Shown here piece after piece: positions 1 through 8,444 of a stretch of 64,000 nt of DNA (its first letter is position 1; every line of letters begins with the position of its first letter). The stretch covers positions 1 to 64,000 of the forward strand of contig JBCCHJ010000013.1 of the NCBI GenBank assembly GCA_039028795.1. The letters are read 5' to 3'. Under the pieces are notes generated by a model. That model worked only from the letters and a program-made list of their open reading frames with translations, had not been told where the DNA came from and searched no databases. A program made the position numbers and the translations under genes. The DNA is from Thermohalobaculum sp039028795 (GTDB lineage: Bacteria > Pseudomonadota > Alphaproteobacteria > Rhodobacterales > Rhodobacteraceae).

Positions 1-1690
1 GCACGACATCGCCGCCATCCGGCGTGCCCGACACCCGCGCGATGATCGTATCCGACTGCCCGCCTTCGAAGATGTCCACGAACCCCGTCGTCAGAACATC
101 GAAGTCAGGCGCCGCATCCCCCGTCACACGGATGTCGTCGATCGCAAAGTCTTCCTGGCTGAAACTGGACTGAAATTCGATCTCAAGGTCCAGGCTTGAT
201 CCGCTTCCCGCGATTGCTGCGGCATAGCGGGTGAACGTGTCGGTGATTGCCGCGCCATCGCCAACTCCATTGAGGTTGGTGTCAAGCTGTGCGACCTCGT
301 TGCCTTGATCGCCACCGGCTTCAAAGCCGAGGATGGTTTGAAACCCGCCCCCATCGATCTGGGCGCGGATCCGCAGGCCGTCAGAGGCGTCGATATCTTG
401 CAAGACGCCGTTGTCATCCTCGGCGAACAGGGCTGACAAGGCGAGGTTTTCATACCCCGAGATGTCGATCCCAGTGACATTCAAGGTTGCCAGTGTCGGC
501 CCGCCAAAACCAGCCGCGTTAGCAGCATCGATATCCTGGGCGGCGAAGTAAAAAGATCCCTCTTCGCCAGCGACCTGATAGTTGGCGCCGGTGTTTGACC
601 CATCAGTTCGGACAAAGAAATCCTCGACCCCATCTGAGAATTCCACGATCGACGTTGTATATCGGACGCCGTTACCGTCCGTCTCGAAGCCTTCGGTGAA
701 CAATGTGTAAGCGCCTTCATCGGCGTTGTTTGCATCGTTGTCGATCAGGCGTAGCGAAAGGTCGGGCACCGGCGCCAATGTGAAGTTAGGATCCAGCGAA
801 CCGCCAAGCTCGAAAGAAATCAGAGCGGTTTCGTCCCCCTCAAACAGGCTGTCATCCACGGCTGTGGCCGTGATCGTTGCCCCGGCAGCACCTAAAAGCA
901 AGATGCGGGAAACACCGGGCCCTAAACCGATATCCAGATCCGCGCTGTTGGGCGTCACGCGGATCGAGGTTAGGTTGCCAGGCGGTGTGTCGAAGCTGAG
1001 CACGATCTGGGCCGCCACGTCCCCCTCGATAGACTCATCTACGCCATTGAGGAACGCGGTGTTCAGAACTGTGGGAGTTGTTGTGAAGACCTGAAGTTGA
1101 TCGAAGGCGATGTCTTCGTCATCAAAGGTCAGATTTTCGATGACCACGCGAATGTCCAAGTCCGAACCGGTTCCGGGCAGGGCCGCCGTAAAGGCCTGAA
1201 ACGTATCCGTCAGTTCGGTGCCATCACCGACACCATCGAGATCTGTGTCCAGCAACGGCGCAGAGTTGCTAGATCCGTTCGTCGCGAACTGGAGGATCTT
1301 TTCAAACGCACCGCCATCGATTGAAACTTCGAAATAGACCCGAGAATTCGAATCCCAATCTTCTAATCCATCGACAAAGTCATCCTCGGCAAACAAGCCT
1401 GAAAACTGCAAATTCGTAAGGCCTGAAATGTCAATTGTATTAAAGTCGATCGAATAGGTGGCGCCGCCGCCTCCTGTGTCGACATCGTTTGCCGCGAAAT
1501 AATTCAAGCCAAAGGGTGAACTGTAGGCAACACCGGATGTGAACGCGATACCAGCTAACGTGGTTCCGTTCGTGCGTCCGAAGAAGTCATCATTGATCGT
1601 TGACGACGCTGTGTGGAACTCGGCACTGGAGAGCGTATAGCGTGTTCCGCTACCATTGCTTTCAAAAGATTCGGACCAGATCGTAGCCAT
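1..1690 (-). CDS. Large repetitive, probably secreted protein (N-terminal part, cut by left edge)
   Basis: An open frame runs from an ATG at 1690 to the left edge without a stop, giving about 563 codons. I do not recognise a named family. The visible part has two related units: one starts MATIWSESFESNGSG near residue 1 and a second starts YTLFTEGFETDGNG near residue 335. Both continue with an EF..DFF.RT segment, a FAA.D.D segment and an AIDDIRV/AFDQLQV-like end. Between them is a Calx-beta-like stretch (residues roughly 205-325). There is no classical signal peptide, and the protein is Asp/Gly-rich with almost no Cys. This style fits alphaproteobacterial type I-secreted or surface proteins. 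Secretion is inference, because the C-terminus lies outside the window. Confidence 0.7.
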   Translation of the reverse strand, partial: MATIWSESFESNGSGTRYTLSSAEFHTASSTINDDFFGRTNGTTLAGIAFTSGVAYSSPFGLNYFAANDVDTGGGGATYSIDFNTIDISGLTNLQFSGLFAEDDFVDGLEDWDSNSRVYFEVSIDGGAFEKILQFATNGSSNSAPLLDTDLDGVGDGTELTDTFQAFTAALPGTGSDLDIRVVIENLTFDDEDIAFDQLQVFTTTPTVLNTAFLNGVDESIEGDVAAQIVLSFDTPPGNLTSIRVTPNSADLDIGLGPGVSRILLLGAAGATITATAVDDSLFEGDETALISFELGGSLDPNFTLAPVPDLSLRLIDNDANNADEGAYTLFTEGFETDGNGVRYTTSIVEFSDGVEDFFVRTDGSNTGANYQVAGEEGSFYFAAQDIDAANAAGFGGPTLATLNVTGIDISGYENLALSALFAEDDNGVLQDIDASDGLRIRAQIDGGGFQTILGFEAGGDQGNEVAQLDTNLNGVGDGAAITDTFTRYAAAIAGSGSSLDLEIEFQSSFSQEDFAIDDIRVTGDAAPDFDVLTTGFVDIFEGGQSDTIIARVSGTPDGGDVV

Positions 1691-2064
1691 CGCTTACCCC
1701 TACACTGCGCGTCACTTAGGGAACAGCAGAGTGCCACCGGAGCATACCGGTCAAACGGCGCAAATTTCTGCGCCCGCAGTTTGATGATCCCAATGTGGCT
1801 GTCCCCGCCCCCAGGGAAACCGACCATTGAAATTAAATCACATTTGATTGGTTTATTCAAACCATCCTAAAGGATGACTCACGTCCAAGACACAGCCAAT
1901 CCGCAATCGATCTGGCTCGTTCCCGCGTGGTTTCGCTGACCAATTGTTCGGCACAATGCTCGACTGAGGTGAAACATCAACAAGCCGTGCGACGTCGGAC
2001 ATGGTCAAATTCGGTCGTCACTTGTCATACCGGAATCGCCGTCAAACGCAGAAAGCTATCGATA
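1691..2064. other. Intergenic region, no gene seen
   Basis: This 374-base gap lies between the end of the LacI gene and the start of the secreted-protein gene, both on the minus strand, so it should hold the promoter of the latter. The part at about 1825-1865 is AT-rich and has a small inverted repeat (GGTTT/AAACC at 1850-1854 and 1859-1863). I see no convincing coding frame or RNA gene. Confidence 0.4.
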
Positions 2065-3120
2065 TTATAGCTGGGCGCTGGGTTTTGACCCTGTCAATTT
2101 CGGCCCAGTTGTTGCGCCGGGATCTATGGTCACCGGCATGGTGATCTTATGCTCTGTCCGCACACCCCGGAGCGCCGCAACAAGCATCCGTGCGGCAGTC
2201 TTGCCCATTAATGCCCTGGGGGTGATCGACGTGGTTAGCCGCCGCGGCAGAACATTATTGATGTTTAATCCGTTGAACCCGGCAATGCCCATCTCTCCCG
2301 GCACTTCCAGACCTGCAGTATCGCATGCCATTAATCCTCCGACGGCCAAGTGATCGTTTAGGAAGTAAAACACGTCCGGTCTTGAAGGCAGGGCCAGCGC
2401 GCGCATAACACCATCATAGCCGGCTTCGAAGGATGGCGCGGCCTCGGTTCGGATCACGTTTAAGTCCATCCCATTCTTTCCAAACGCGTCTGCCACGCCC
2501 TGCATCCGCTTTTCTGCGCGTGGATCTCGCCCTTTGGTGATCCCGATATAGGCCGGGTTACGATATCCCTGATCAATCAGGTGTTGCCCCATCTGCAAAC
2601 CGGCGTCCCGGTGGTCCAACCCGACACACAGATCGATCGGGCTCTCTGTTACATCCCAAAGCTCCATCACGGTGATTTCGGCAGACCGCAGACGTTCTCG
2701 CACGTCCTCGGTGTGATCCACGCCCGATAGGACCAGAGCGGCCGGTGACCATGTGATCATTCGCTCGACCCACGACGCCTCGCGGTCCGGGTCATAGTCC
2801 GAGGTCTCGATGATCGTCTCCAGACCTGCATGCAGCAGGGTCTCCCGCATGCCCGCAACTATCTCGGCGAAGACCGCATCGAACAGCGTCGGCACTGAAA
2901 TACAAACCAGCGACGACGTCGCCTGTGCCAGAGATCCGGCCAAGCGGTTGGGGACATAGCCCATTTGTGCTGCGATCCCCGTGATCCGGTCCCGCGTGGC
3001 CTCGGACACGCCTTCGACCCCCCGCATTGCTCTGCTTACGGACATAATCGACACCCCGGCGGCGCGGGCGACATCCTCGATCTTAGTGGGTTTCGGCTCC
3101 AACCCTTTGAAAACCTTCAA
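2065..3120 (-). CDS. LacI family transcriptional regulator
   Basis: A ligand-responsive repressor of the LacI/GalR family, about 350 residues (usual 330-360). The N-terminal helix-turn-helix is clear (KIEDVARAAGVSIMSVSRAM, then the hinge helix around NRLAGSLAQ). A periplasmic-binding-protein-like sensor follows (SLVCISVPTLFDAVFAEIV, then GIAGFNGLNINN). The gene is divergent from a carbohydrate-type ABC operon, so control of that operon by a sugar-like ligand is inferred. The start is uncertain: the long frame begins at a TTG (3120) with no good ribosome-binding site, and an operator-like palindrome abuts it. A TTG at 3102 is an alternative. Confidence 0.9.
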   Translation of the reverse strand: MKVFKGLEPKPTKIEDVARAAGVSIMSVSRAMRGVEGVSEATRDRITGIAAQMGYVPNRLAGSLAQATSSLVCISVPTLFDAVFAEIVAGMRETLLHAGLETIIETSDYDPDREASWVERMITWSPAALVLSGVDHTEDVRERLRSAEITVMELWDVTESPIDLCVGLDHRDAGLQMGQHLIDQGYRNPAYIGITKGRDPRAEKRMQGVADAFGKNGMDLNVIRTEAAPSFEAGYDGVMRALALPSRPDVFYFLNDHLAVGGLMACDTAGLEVPGEMGIAGFNGLNINNVLPRRLTTSITPRALMGKTAARMLVAALRGVRTEHKITMPVTIDPGATTGPKLTGSKPSAQL

Positions 3121-3136
3121 ACGTTAGCGGTAACGT
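3121..3136. promoter_or_regulatory. LacI-type operator candidate next to the regulator start
   Basis: ACGTTAGCGGTAACGT has arms ACGTTA/TAACGT around a central CG, with one mismatched pair. This matches the GTTANCGNTAAC-like form common for LacI family sites. It lies just upstream of the lacI-like start, which suggests autoregulation. Confidence 0.5.
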
Positions 3137-3182
3137 AGTTTTAACCCGCCGCTGCTTGTCCGTCGAGAGGCCGCGGTTACGA

Positions 3183-3198
3183 TTGTTATCGATAACAA
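3183..3198. promoter_or_regulatory. Perfect 16-bp palindrome, LacI-type operator candidate for the ABC operon
   Basis: TTGTTATCGATAACAA is a perfect palindrome with a central CG, 22 bases before the ATPase start codon (3221) and about 50 bases from the first palindrome. Spacing and form fit a repressor site over the operon promoter or leader. Confidence 0.6.
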
Positions 3199-3220
3199 AA
3201 ACACATTGGGAGGCGCCAGC

Positions 3221-4303
3221 ATGCCGCGGATCGTGCTGGACAAGATCGAAAAGAGCTTCGGTCCCGTGCGGGTGCTGCATCCGTTGGAGCTCGACTTTGC
3301 CGATGGCGAGTTCACAGTTCTCGTCGGACCATCCGGCTGCGGAAAGTCTACAACCCTACGCATTCTTGCGGGGCTTGAGACAGCCAGCGGCGGCGAGGTT
3401 TATTTCAACGACAACCCGATTACGACCCTCGAACCCAAGGACCGGGACATCGCCATGGTGTTCCAGGACTACGCGCTCTACCCGCATATGAACATCGCGC
3501 GAAACATGTCTTTTGCGCTTCGCCTTGCCCGTACCCAGAAGGCCGAGATCGACATCAAGGTCAAGCGTGTGGCCGAGATGCTGAACATTGCGCATCTGCT
3601 CGATCGCAAACCGGCAGAACTGTCCGGCGGGCAGCGCCAACGCGTCGCCATGGGCCGCGCCTTGGTTCGCGATGCCGGCACGTTCCTATTTGATGAGCCG
3701 CTCTCGAATCTTGATGCCAAATTGCGGGCACGGATGCGCACCGAACTTGCCGAGATGCGCGACCGCATCGACAAGAACATGATCTACGTCACGCATGATC
3801 AGATAGAAGCTATGACTCTGGGTGACCGTATAGTCGTCATGGCCGACGGCGTAGTCCAGCAACAAGGTACCCCGCAGGAATTGTTCGAAGCGCCGGTCAA
3901 TAAATTCGTTGCCGGGTTTATCGGTACGCCAACCATGAACTTTTTGGACGGAGAACTGCTGCGCCAGGACGACAAGCTTTGGGTCCGGGGCGATGGCTTT
4001 CTGTTACCGCTATCCGACCAGATGACACAGCGCCTGAACGGCCAACGTGAAGGGCGCGTAATCACCGGGATCCGACCCTCGGCCTTTTCAACAGATCCAG
4101 GCACCGGCGCACCTATCGAGTTGATCCTCGTCGTCTCGGAATACCTGGGTACCCAGTCCGTGCTGGCGACCCGTTGCGGCTCGACCGAGGTCCAGGTCGA
4201 GATCGCCGGTGCCCCGAATGCTAAACCGGGCGATCTGATGACATTCGGCGTACAGCCCCAGGACATCCGCCTATTCGACGCCGATACCGGAAAGACGCTC
4301 TAG
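3221..4303 (+). CDS. Carbohydrate ABC transporter ATP-binding protein (UgpC/MalK type)
   Basis: Cytoplasmic ATPase powering the importer encoded downstream. It has a Walker A motif (GPSGCGKST), signature LSGGQRQRVAMGRAL, Walker B with DEPLSNLD, and the switch His in VTHDQ. A C-terminal TOBE-like regulatory part follows; at 360 residues it has the usual CUT1 ATPase length. I chose the ATG at 3221 because GGGAGG stands 7 bases upstream; a TTG at 3206 in the same frame has no such site. First gene of a five-gene operon, divergent from the LacI regulator. Confidence 0.93.
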   Translation: MPRIVLDKIEKSFGPVRVLHPLELDFADGEFTVLVGPSGCGKSTTLRILAGLETASGGEVYFNDNPITTLEPKDRDIAMVFQDYALYPHMNIARNMSFALRLARTQKAEIDIKVKRVAEMLNIAHLLDRKPAELSGGQRQRVAMGRALVRDAGTFLFDEPLSNLDAKLRARMRTELAEMRDRIDKNMIYVTHDQIEAMTLGDRIVVMADGVVQQQGTPQELFEAPVNKFVAGFIGTPTMNFLDGELLRQDDKLWVRGDGFLLPLSDQMTQRLNGQREGRVITGIRPSAFSTDPGTGAPIELILVVSEYLGTQSVLATRCGSTEVQVEIAGAPNAKPGDLMTFGVQPQDIRLFDADTGKTL

Positions 4304-4330
4304 AACCAAATCAATAAGGGAGGGCATCAG

Positions 4331-5656
4331 ATGCTCAAATTCATGAAAACCACCGCAATCGCTGCGGTCGGGATCACAATAGCGGGCTCCGCCATGGCAA
4401 ACCCCTATGAGCCATATGAGGGCACGACCCTGGTGGTGAACTTCCCAGCCCACCCGCACTATGACGCGGTGATGAAGGTACTGCCGGAGTTCACCAAGGA
4501 AACTGGCATCGAAGTTGAAGTTGATCAGCTTCAGTACCTTAAAATGCGCGAACGCCAGACGCTGGAGTTGACCAAGCGCGAAGGCGACTATGACCTGATC
4601 GCCTATGTCGTGTTCTCGAAGGCCGACTATGTTTTTGCGGATCAGCTGGAAAACCTTGCCCGGTACTTCATGAACCCGAAGCTGGCGGATCCGTCCTATG
4701 ACGCGACAGATCTGATCGACGGCTATGTTGAAAACATTGGCGTCGCAGGCGGTAAGAAAGGCTATCTACCGGGGAAGACCGGGTCGCTGTTCGGCATCCC
4801 CTTCGGTTCAGAGACATCGGTTCTGGGATACCGAAAGGACATCTTCGAAAAGCACGGCCTGGAAGTGCCTGAAACCTATGACGAGATGCTGGACCTTGCC
4901 TGCAAGATCCCGCAGTTGGAACCAGGCATGGGCGGAATGTCCTCCCGCGCTGCGTCGGGTCACCAAGCCTCCCACGCATTCTTGCTGCACCTCGCTCCAC
5001 TGGGCGGCCGTGTGCTGGATGACAACTGGCAACCCATCGTCAACAACGAAGCGGGCGTGAAGGCGGCCAACGCGCTGAAGACCATCGTCGACTGCGGGCC
5101 GGAAGGGTCTCAAGGCTTTGCCTTTGGAGAGGCACTGGCAAGCTTCCTGCAAGGCAAGACGGCAATGTACCTGGACACCACCGTGGTCGCAGGGCAGATC
5201 GATGATCCCGCGAAGTCCAAGGTCGTCGGCAAAGTCGGTTGGGCCCTGCACCCAATGGGCACGCGTCGTGGCAGCCAAACCGGTGGCTTCGGCATTGGCA
5301 TCCCGAAGAACGCCGAAAACAAAGAAGCCGCCTTCCTGCTGATGCAGTGGCTGACCTCGAAAAAGGGCGACAAGCTCGTCGCTATGGCGGGTGGCAACCC
5401 TTCACGCTTCTCGACCCACGCGGATGCGGAAGTGAATGCCAAGTTCCCGCACATGGCCACCTTTGGCGAGGCGTTGAAGCACGCCGATCCCGACTGGCGC
5501 CCGATCATCCCGGTCTGGGGCAAGATCAATGCTGACCTTGGCACCACGCTGTCGAAGGTGCTGACCGAGGATCTGGACCCGCAGGAAGCCCTGGACGGCG
5601 TCGCGGAACGCGCCAAAGCCGTCCTGACCGAGGCTGGCTACTACACCTGGCAATAA
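4331..5656 (+). CDS. Extracellular solute-binding protein of a carbohydrate ABC transporter
   Basis: Periplasmic binding protein (SBP family 1) that delivers the substrate to the two permeases downstream. A signal peptide is visible (MLKFMKTTAIAAVGITIAGS, cleavage likely after AMA). The mature part has the family pattern LVVNFPAHPHYDAVMKVLPE, then GIPFGSETSVLGYRKDIFEK near the middle, and a late GGFGIGIPKNAENKEAAFLL. It is 441 residues, normal for the family. A strong GGGAGGG lies 11 bases before the ATG. The ligand cannot be read from sequence; sugars, polyols or glycerol derivatives are all possible. Confidence 0.92.
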   Translation: MLKFMKTTAIAAVGITIAGSAMANPYEPYEGTTLVVNFPAHPHYDAVMKVLPEFTKETGIEVEVDQLQYLKMRERQTLELTKREGDYDLIAYVVFSKADYVFADQLENLARYFMNPKLADPSYDATDLIDGYVENIGVAGGKKGYLPGKTGSLFGIPFGSETSVLGYRKDIFEKHGLEVPETYDEMLDLACKIPQLEPGMGGMSSRAASGHQASHAFLLHLAPLGGRVLDDNWQPIVNNEAGVKAANALKTIVDCGPEGSQGFAFGEALASFLQGKTAMYLDTTVVAGQIDDPAKSKVVGKVGWALHPMGTRRGSQTGGFGIGIPKNAENKEAAFLLMQWLTSKKGDKLVAMAGGNPSRFSTHADAEVNAKFPHMATFGEALKHADPDWRPIIPVWGKINADLGTTLSKVLTEDLDPQEALDGVAERAKAVLTEAGYYTWQ

Positions 5657-5671
5657 CCTTCTCCCTGCCGA

Positions 5672-5697
5672 GGCGGCGGGCGTTCGCGCCCGTCGCC
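5672..5697 (+). other. Intercistronic hairpin after the binding-protein gene
   Basis: An 11-bp stem (GGCGGCGGGCG with CGCCCGTCGCC, one G-U pair) closes a TTCG tetraloop. It sits 15 bases after the binding-protein stop and 20 bases before the first permease. There is no T-run, so it is more likely an mRNA stabiliser or processing stop that raises binding-protein yield over permeases than a full terminator. Confidence 0.65.
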
Positions 5698-5716
5698 ACG
5701 ACCGGAGCCTGACGCG

Positions 5717-6634
5717 ATGATGTCCCAACGCCTCAATCGGATGACGCCTTATCTGTTCCTGGCGCCCGCGCTGGTGGTGCTGGCAATCGGGCTGCTCTAT
5801 CCGATTGGCTATATGATTTATGCCAGCTTCCTGGACTGGAACCCCAGCCAGCGCATTGGCGAGGCGGACTGGAAGGGCCTGGGCAACTACACCGGTCTGC
5901 TTGCGGACGAAGCGTTCCACGAAAGCTTCTGGGTCACCATCAAATTCGCTGCCATCGTTGTGATCATTGAAATGGTCTTGGGCGTCGGCCTTGCCCTGCT
6001 TCTGGATCGCGAACTCAGGGGTATGGCAGCGCTCCGCACCATCTTCATCCTGCCAATGATGATAGCTCCAATAGTGGTCGGGATGGTCTGGCGCTACATG
6101 TATCACCCCAGCGTTGGCATCGTGAACCGGACGTTGGAGAGCATCGGCTTGGACTCGATTCCCTGGACCTCAGACGGCACCTGGGCGTTCTGGTCCATCG
6201 TCATCGCCGACATATGGCAGTGGACCCCGTTCATCTTCATCCTGGCTTTGGCGGCTTTGCAGTCCTTGCCCCGATCGGCCTTGGAAGCTGCCCGCATCGA
6301 TGGGGCGACGGCCTGGCAGCAGATCATCTACATCAAACTGCCCTTGATGGCCCCTGTGCTGATCGTCACCTGTCTGCTGCGCCTTATCGATGCGTTTAAA
6401 GTGCTGGAGGTGATCCTGGTCATGACCAATGGTGGCCCGGGTCTCTCCACTGAAATCGTCGCCCTCCGCATTTCCCGCACCGCGTCCGAATTCCGCGAAC
6501 TGGGTGAGGCCGCGGCAATGTCCAACTTCCTGTTGATCCTGCTGCTGGTGCTGACCGTCGGGATGTTCCTCTACAACAAGGCTGCCGAGGCCCGCGCCAC
6601 CCGCCTGCGCGCGGCGGCGGAGGACGCGACATGA
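5717..6634 (+). CDS. Sugar ABC transporter permease (MalF/UgpA type)
   Basis: Inner-membrane permease, 305 residues, with about six membrane segments (first around LFLAPALVVLAIGLLYPIGY). The EAA loop that docks the ATPase is visible as EAARIDGATAWQQIIYIKLP near residue 195. GGAG stands 9 bases before ATGATG; either ATG could be used. The next permease overlaps its stop by four bases (ATGA), so the two are translationally coupled. Confidence 0.93.
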   Translation: MMSQRLNRMTPYLFLAPALVVLAIGLLYPIGYMIYASFLDWNPSQRIGEADWKGLGNYTGLLADEAFHESFWVTIKFAAIVVIIEMVLGVGLALLLDRELRGMAALRTIFILPMMIAPIVVGMVWRYMYHPSVGIVNRTLESIGLDSIPWTSDGTWAFWSIVIADIWQWTPFIFILALAALQSLPRSALEAARIDGATAWQQIIYIKLPLMAPVLIVTCLLRLIDAFKVLEVILVMTNGGPGLSTEIVALRISRTASEFRELGEAAAMSNFLLILLLVLTVGMFLYNKAAEARATRLRAAAEDAT

Positions 6635-7488
6635 CCCGTCCAAACGCCGCCTTTTATGCCCTGATCGCCTGCATGGTGGTGATGTCCGCCGGGCCCATCG
6701 TTCTGATGCTGACGACATCGTTGAAGCTGAATGTCGAGATCATGTCCGACACCTCCAGCCTGTTCTTCATGCCGACGGTCCGGAACTATGAAACCGTGCT
6801 CTGCAACGTCCTCTGGTACGATCCGGCGCATGTCGACTATTGCGACAAAACCTTTGGCCGGGCCCTGGGCAACTCACTGATCATCGCGATTATCTCAACA
6901 GCGTTGACCCTGGTGATCGGAACCATGGCCGCCTACGCCATCGTCCGATTCCGCTTCATGGGGCGTGGTGCGGTCAATCTGACAACCCTGATGATGCGCA
7001 TGGTTCCACCCGCAGTTCTGCTTGTACCTGTGTTTGGGATCTGGACCTTCCAATACGGTTTGGATGGCACCTATTCCGGCATCATCCTGGTCTATACGGC
7101 CATGAACTTGCCCTTCGTGATCTGGATTCTGCAAAGCTTCATCGTGCAGGTCCCGATCCAACTGGAAGAGGCCGCCAAGATGGACGGTGCAGGTCCTTTC
7201 CGCGTCTTCTTCCTGATCGTGCTGCCGGTCATCAAACCGGGTCTGGCGGCGGCCTCGATCTTCACCTTCCGGATTGCCTGGAATGAATTCCTGCTTGCAA
7301 ATGCGCTATCTGATCGTGGCACCCGCACAGTCCCGGTCACCATCGTGAATTCCCTCACCGAACACGATATCGACTGGGGGGTGATCATGGCCACCGGCAC
7401 CTTGCTGGCCATTCCACCGATCATCTTCACGTTCATCGCCTCCAAACAGATCATCACCGGCATGACCGCGGGGGCGGTCAAGGGGTGA
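6631..7488 (+). CDS. Carbohydrate ABC transporter permease (MalG/UgpE type)
   Basis: Second inner-membrane permease, 285 residues, with an N-terminal segment (YALIACMVVMSAGPIVLM), a periplasmic loop with a Cys-containing insert around residues 50-70 (LCNVLWYDPAHVDYCDK), and the EAA loop EEAAKMDGAGPFRVFFLIVL. It pairs with the upstream permease and starts inside its stop. The b561-like gene again overlaps the end (GTGA). Confidence 0.93.
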   Translation: MTRPNAAFYALIACMVVMSAGPIVLMLTTSLKLNVEIMSDTSSLFFMPTVRNYETVLCNVLWYDPAHVDYCDKTFGRALGNSLIIAIISTALTLVIGTMAAYAIVRFRFMGRGAVNLTTLMMRMVPPAVLLVPVFGIWTFQYGLDGTYSGIILVYTAMNLPFVIWILQSFIVQVPIQLEEAAKMDGAGPFRVFFLIVLPVIKPGLAAASIFTFRIAWNEFLLANALSDRGTRTVPVTIVNSLTEHDIDWGVIMATGTLLAIPPIIFTFIASKQIITGMTAGAVKG

Positions 7489-8261
7489 TTGACTGGCTGG
7501 CTCAGCCTATCGATCCCAGCCGCGCGCATGAGGTCGGCGCTTATGTCTCTTGGCACGGACGGCTGATGGTGCTGGCCTGGGGCGCACTGTTCCCGCTCGG
7601 CATTCTGATTGCCCGCTTTTGGAAGGTCACACCCCGCCAGAAGTGGCCGGAGGAATTGGACAATCAGGCGTGGTGGCAAGCCCATCTGGGCCTGCAGTAC
7701 ACAGGCGGCGCGGTCATGGTCGCCGCGCTCGCACTTATCGTGATGACACCCACCGGCGACTCGACCCACGCTTACATCGGCTGGGTCATCGCCGGGTTTG
7801 TGGCCTTGCAGTTCCTGGCAGGCTGGTTCCGCGGCAGCAAAGGCGGCCCAACTGAGAAGTCGTTGCGCGGGGATCACTTCGACATGACACCCCGCCGCCT
7901 GGCCTTCGAGTACTTCCACAAGTTTGCTGGCTATGGGCTGTTGGCCCTCGCTGCATACGGCATCGCGACCGGGATGTGGCTGTCCAATGCGCCGGTCTGG
8001 ATGTGGCTGGGGCTAGCCGGATGGTGGGCGTTTTTGGTGACCGCGTTCATAGCACTACAGCGACGCGGCCAGGCGATAGACACCTATCAGGCGATCTGGG
8101 GACCCGACCCCGATCTGCCCGGCAATCGTCGCCGACCCATCGGCTGGGGCGTGCACCGCCGAGGCAGCCAATCCCAGAGTCCCGCAGAAAGGCCTTTCAC
8201 CCGGTCAGACGGTGCAGGAGGTACGCCAGCATCTTATCCGCCGGCGCGCAGACCTCGTTGA
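7485..8261 (+). CDS. Cytochrome b561-like membrane protein
   Basis: Integral membrane protein of 258 residues with four or five hydrophobic segments, resembling the cytochrome b561/ferric reductase-like transmembrane domain seen next to DOMON proteins. Candidate haem ligands are His residues in SWHGRLMVLAWG, WWQAHLGLQYTG, DSTHAYIGW and FEYFHKFAGYG. The GTG start overlaps the permease stop (GTGA), so it is translated with the ABC operon, although b561 proteins are not a standard ABC component. From about residue 215 the tail is hydrophilic and low-complexity (Arg/Ser/Pro) and may be poorly conserved or shifted in frame. The redox role is inferred from the family. Confidence 0.7.
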   Translation: MIDWLAQPIDPSRAHEVGAYVSWHGRLMVLAWGALFPLGILIARFWKVTPRQKWPEELDNQAWWQAHLGLQYTGGAVMVAALALIVMTPTGDSTHAYIGWVIAGFVALQFLAGWFRGSKGGPTEKSLRGDHFDMTPRRLAFEYFHKFAGYGLLALAAYGIATGMWLSNAPVWMWLGLAGWWAFLVTAFIALQRRGQAIDTYQAIWGPDPDLPGNRRRPIGWGVHRRGSQSQSPAERPFTRSDGAGGTPASYPPARRPR

Positions 8262-8411
8262 CCACCTAGATCTCACCCGGTTCGATCGTTGCGCGAACGA
8301 GGTCCCCCGGAATCATAAGGGGAGACCAAAATATCGTTTGGACTCATCCAACCGCTGATCTCATCGATTTGAGAAGCTCGGGCAAGAAACCAGCCGCACT
8401 TTCCGGGCTTC

Positions 8412-8436
8412 GGCCAGGCGTACCAGAAGCCTGGCC
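8412..8436 (-). terminator. Hairpin downstream of the formate dehydrogenase frame
   Basis: A perfect 8-bp inverted repeat (GGCCAGGC/GCCTGGCC, 9-base loop) lies 9 bases beyond the fdh stop codon on the minus strand. No T-run follows, so it is a transcript-end or 3' stabilising hairpin candidate only. Confidence 0.4.
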
Positions 8437-8444
8437 TTGCGCGC

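Noticed and set aside
5402..6106. 234-codon minus-strand frame opposite the ABC operon
   Set aside because: It is the complement of the binding-protein and permease genes, His/Asp-rich, with no domain.
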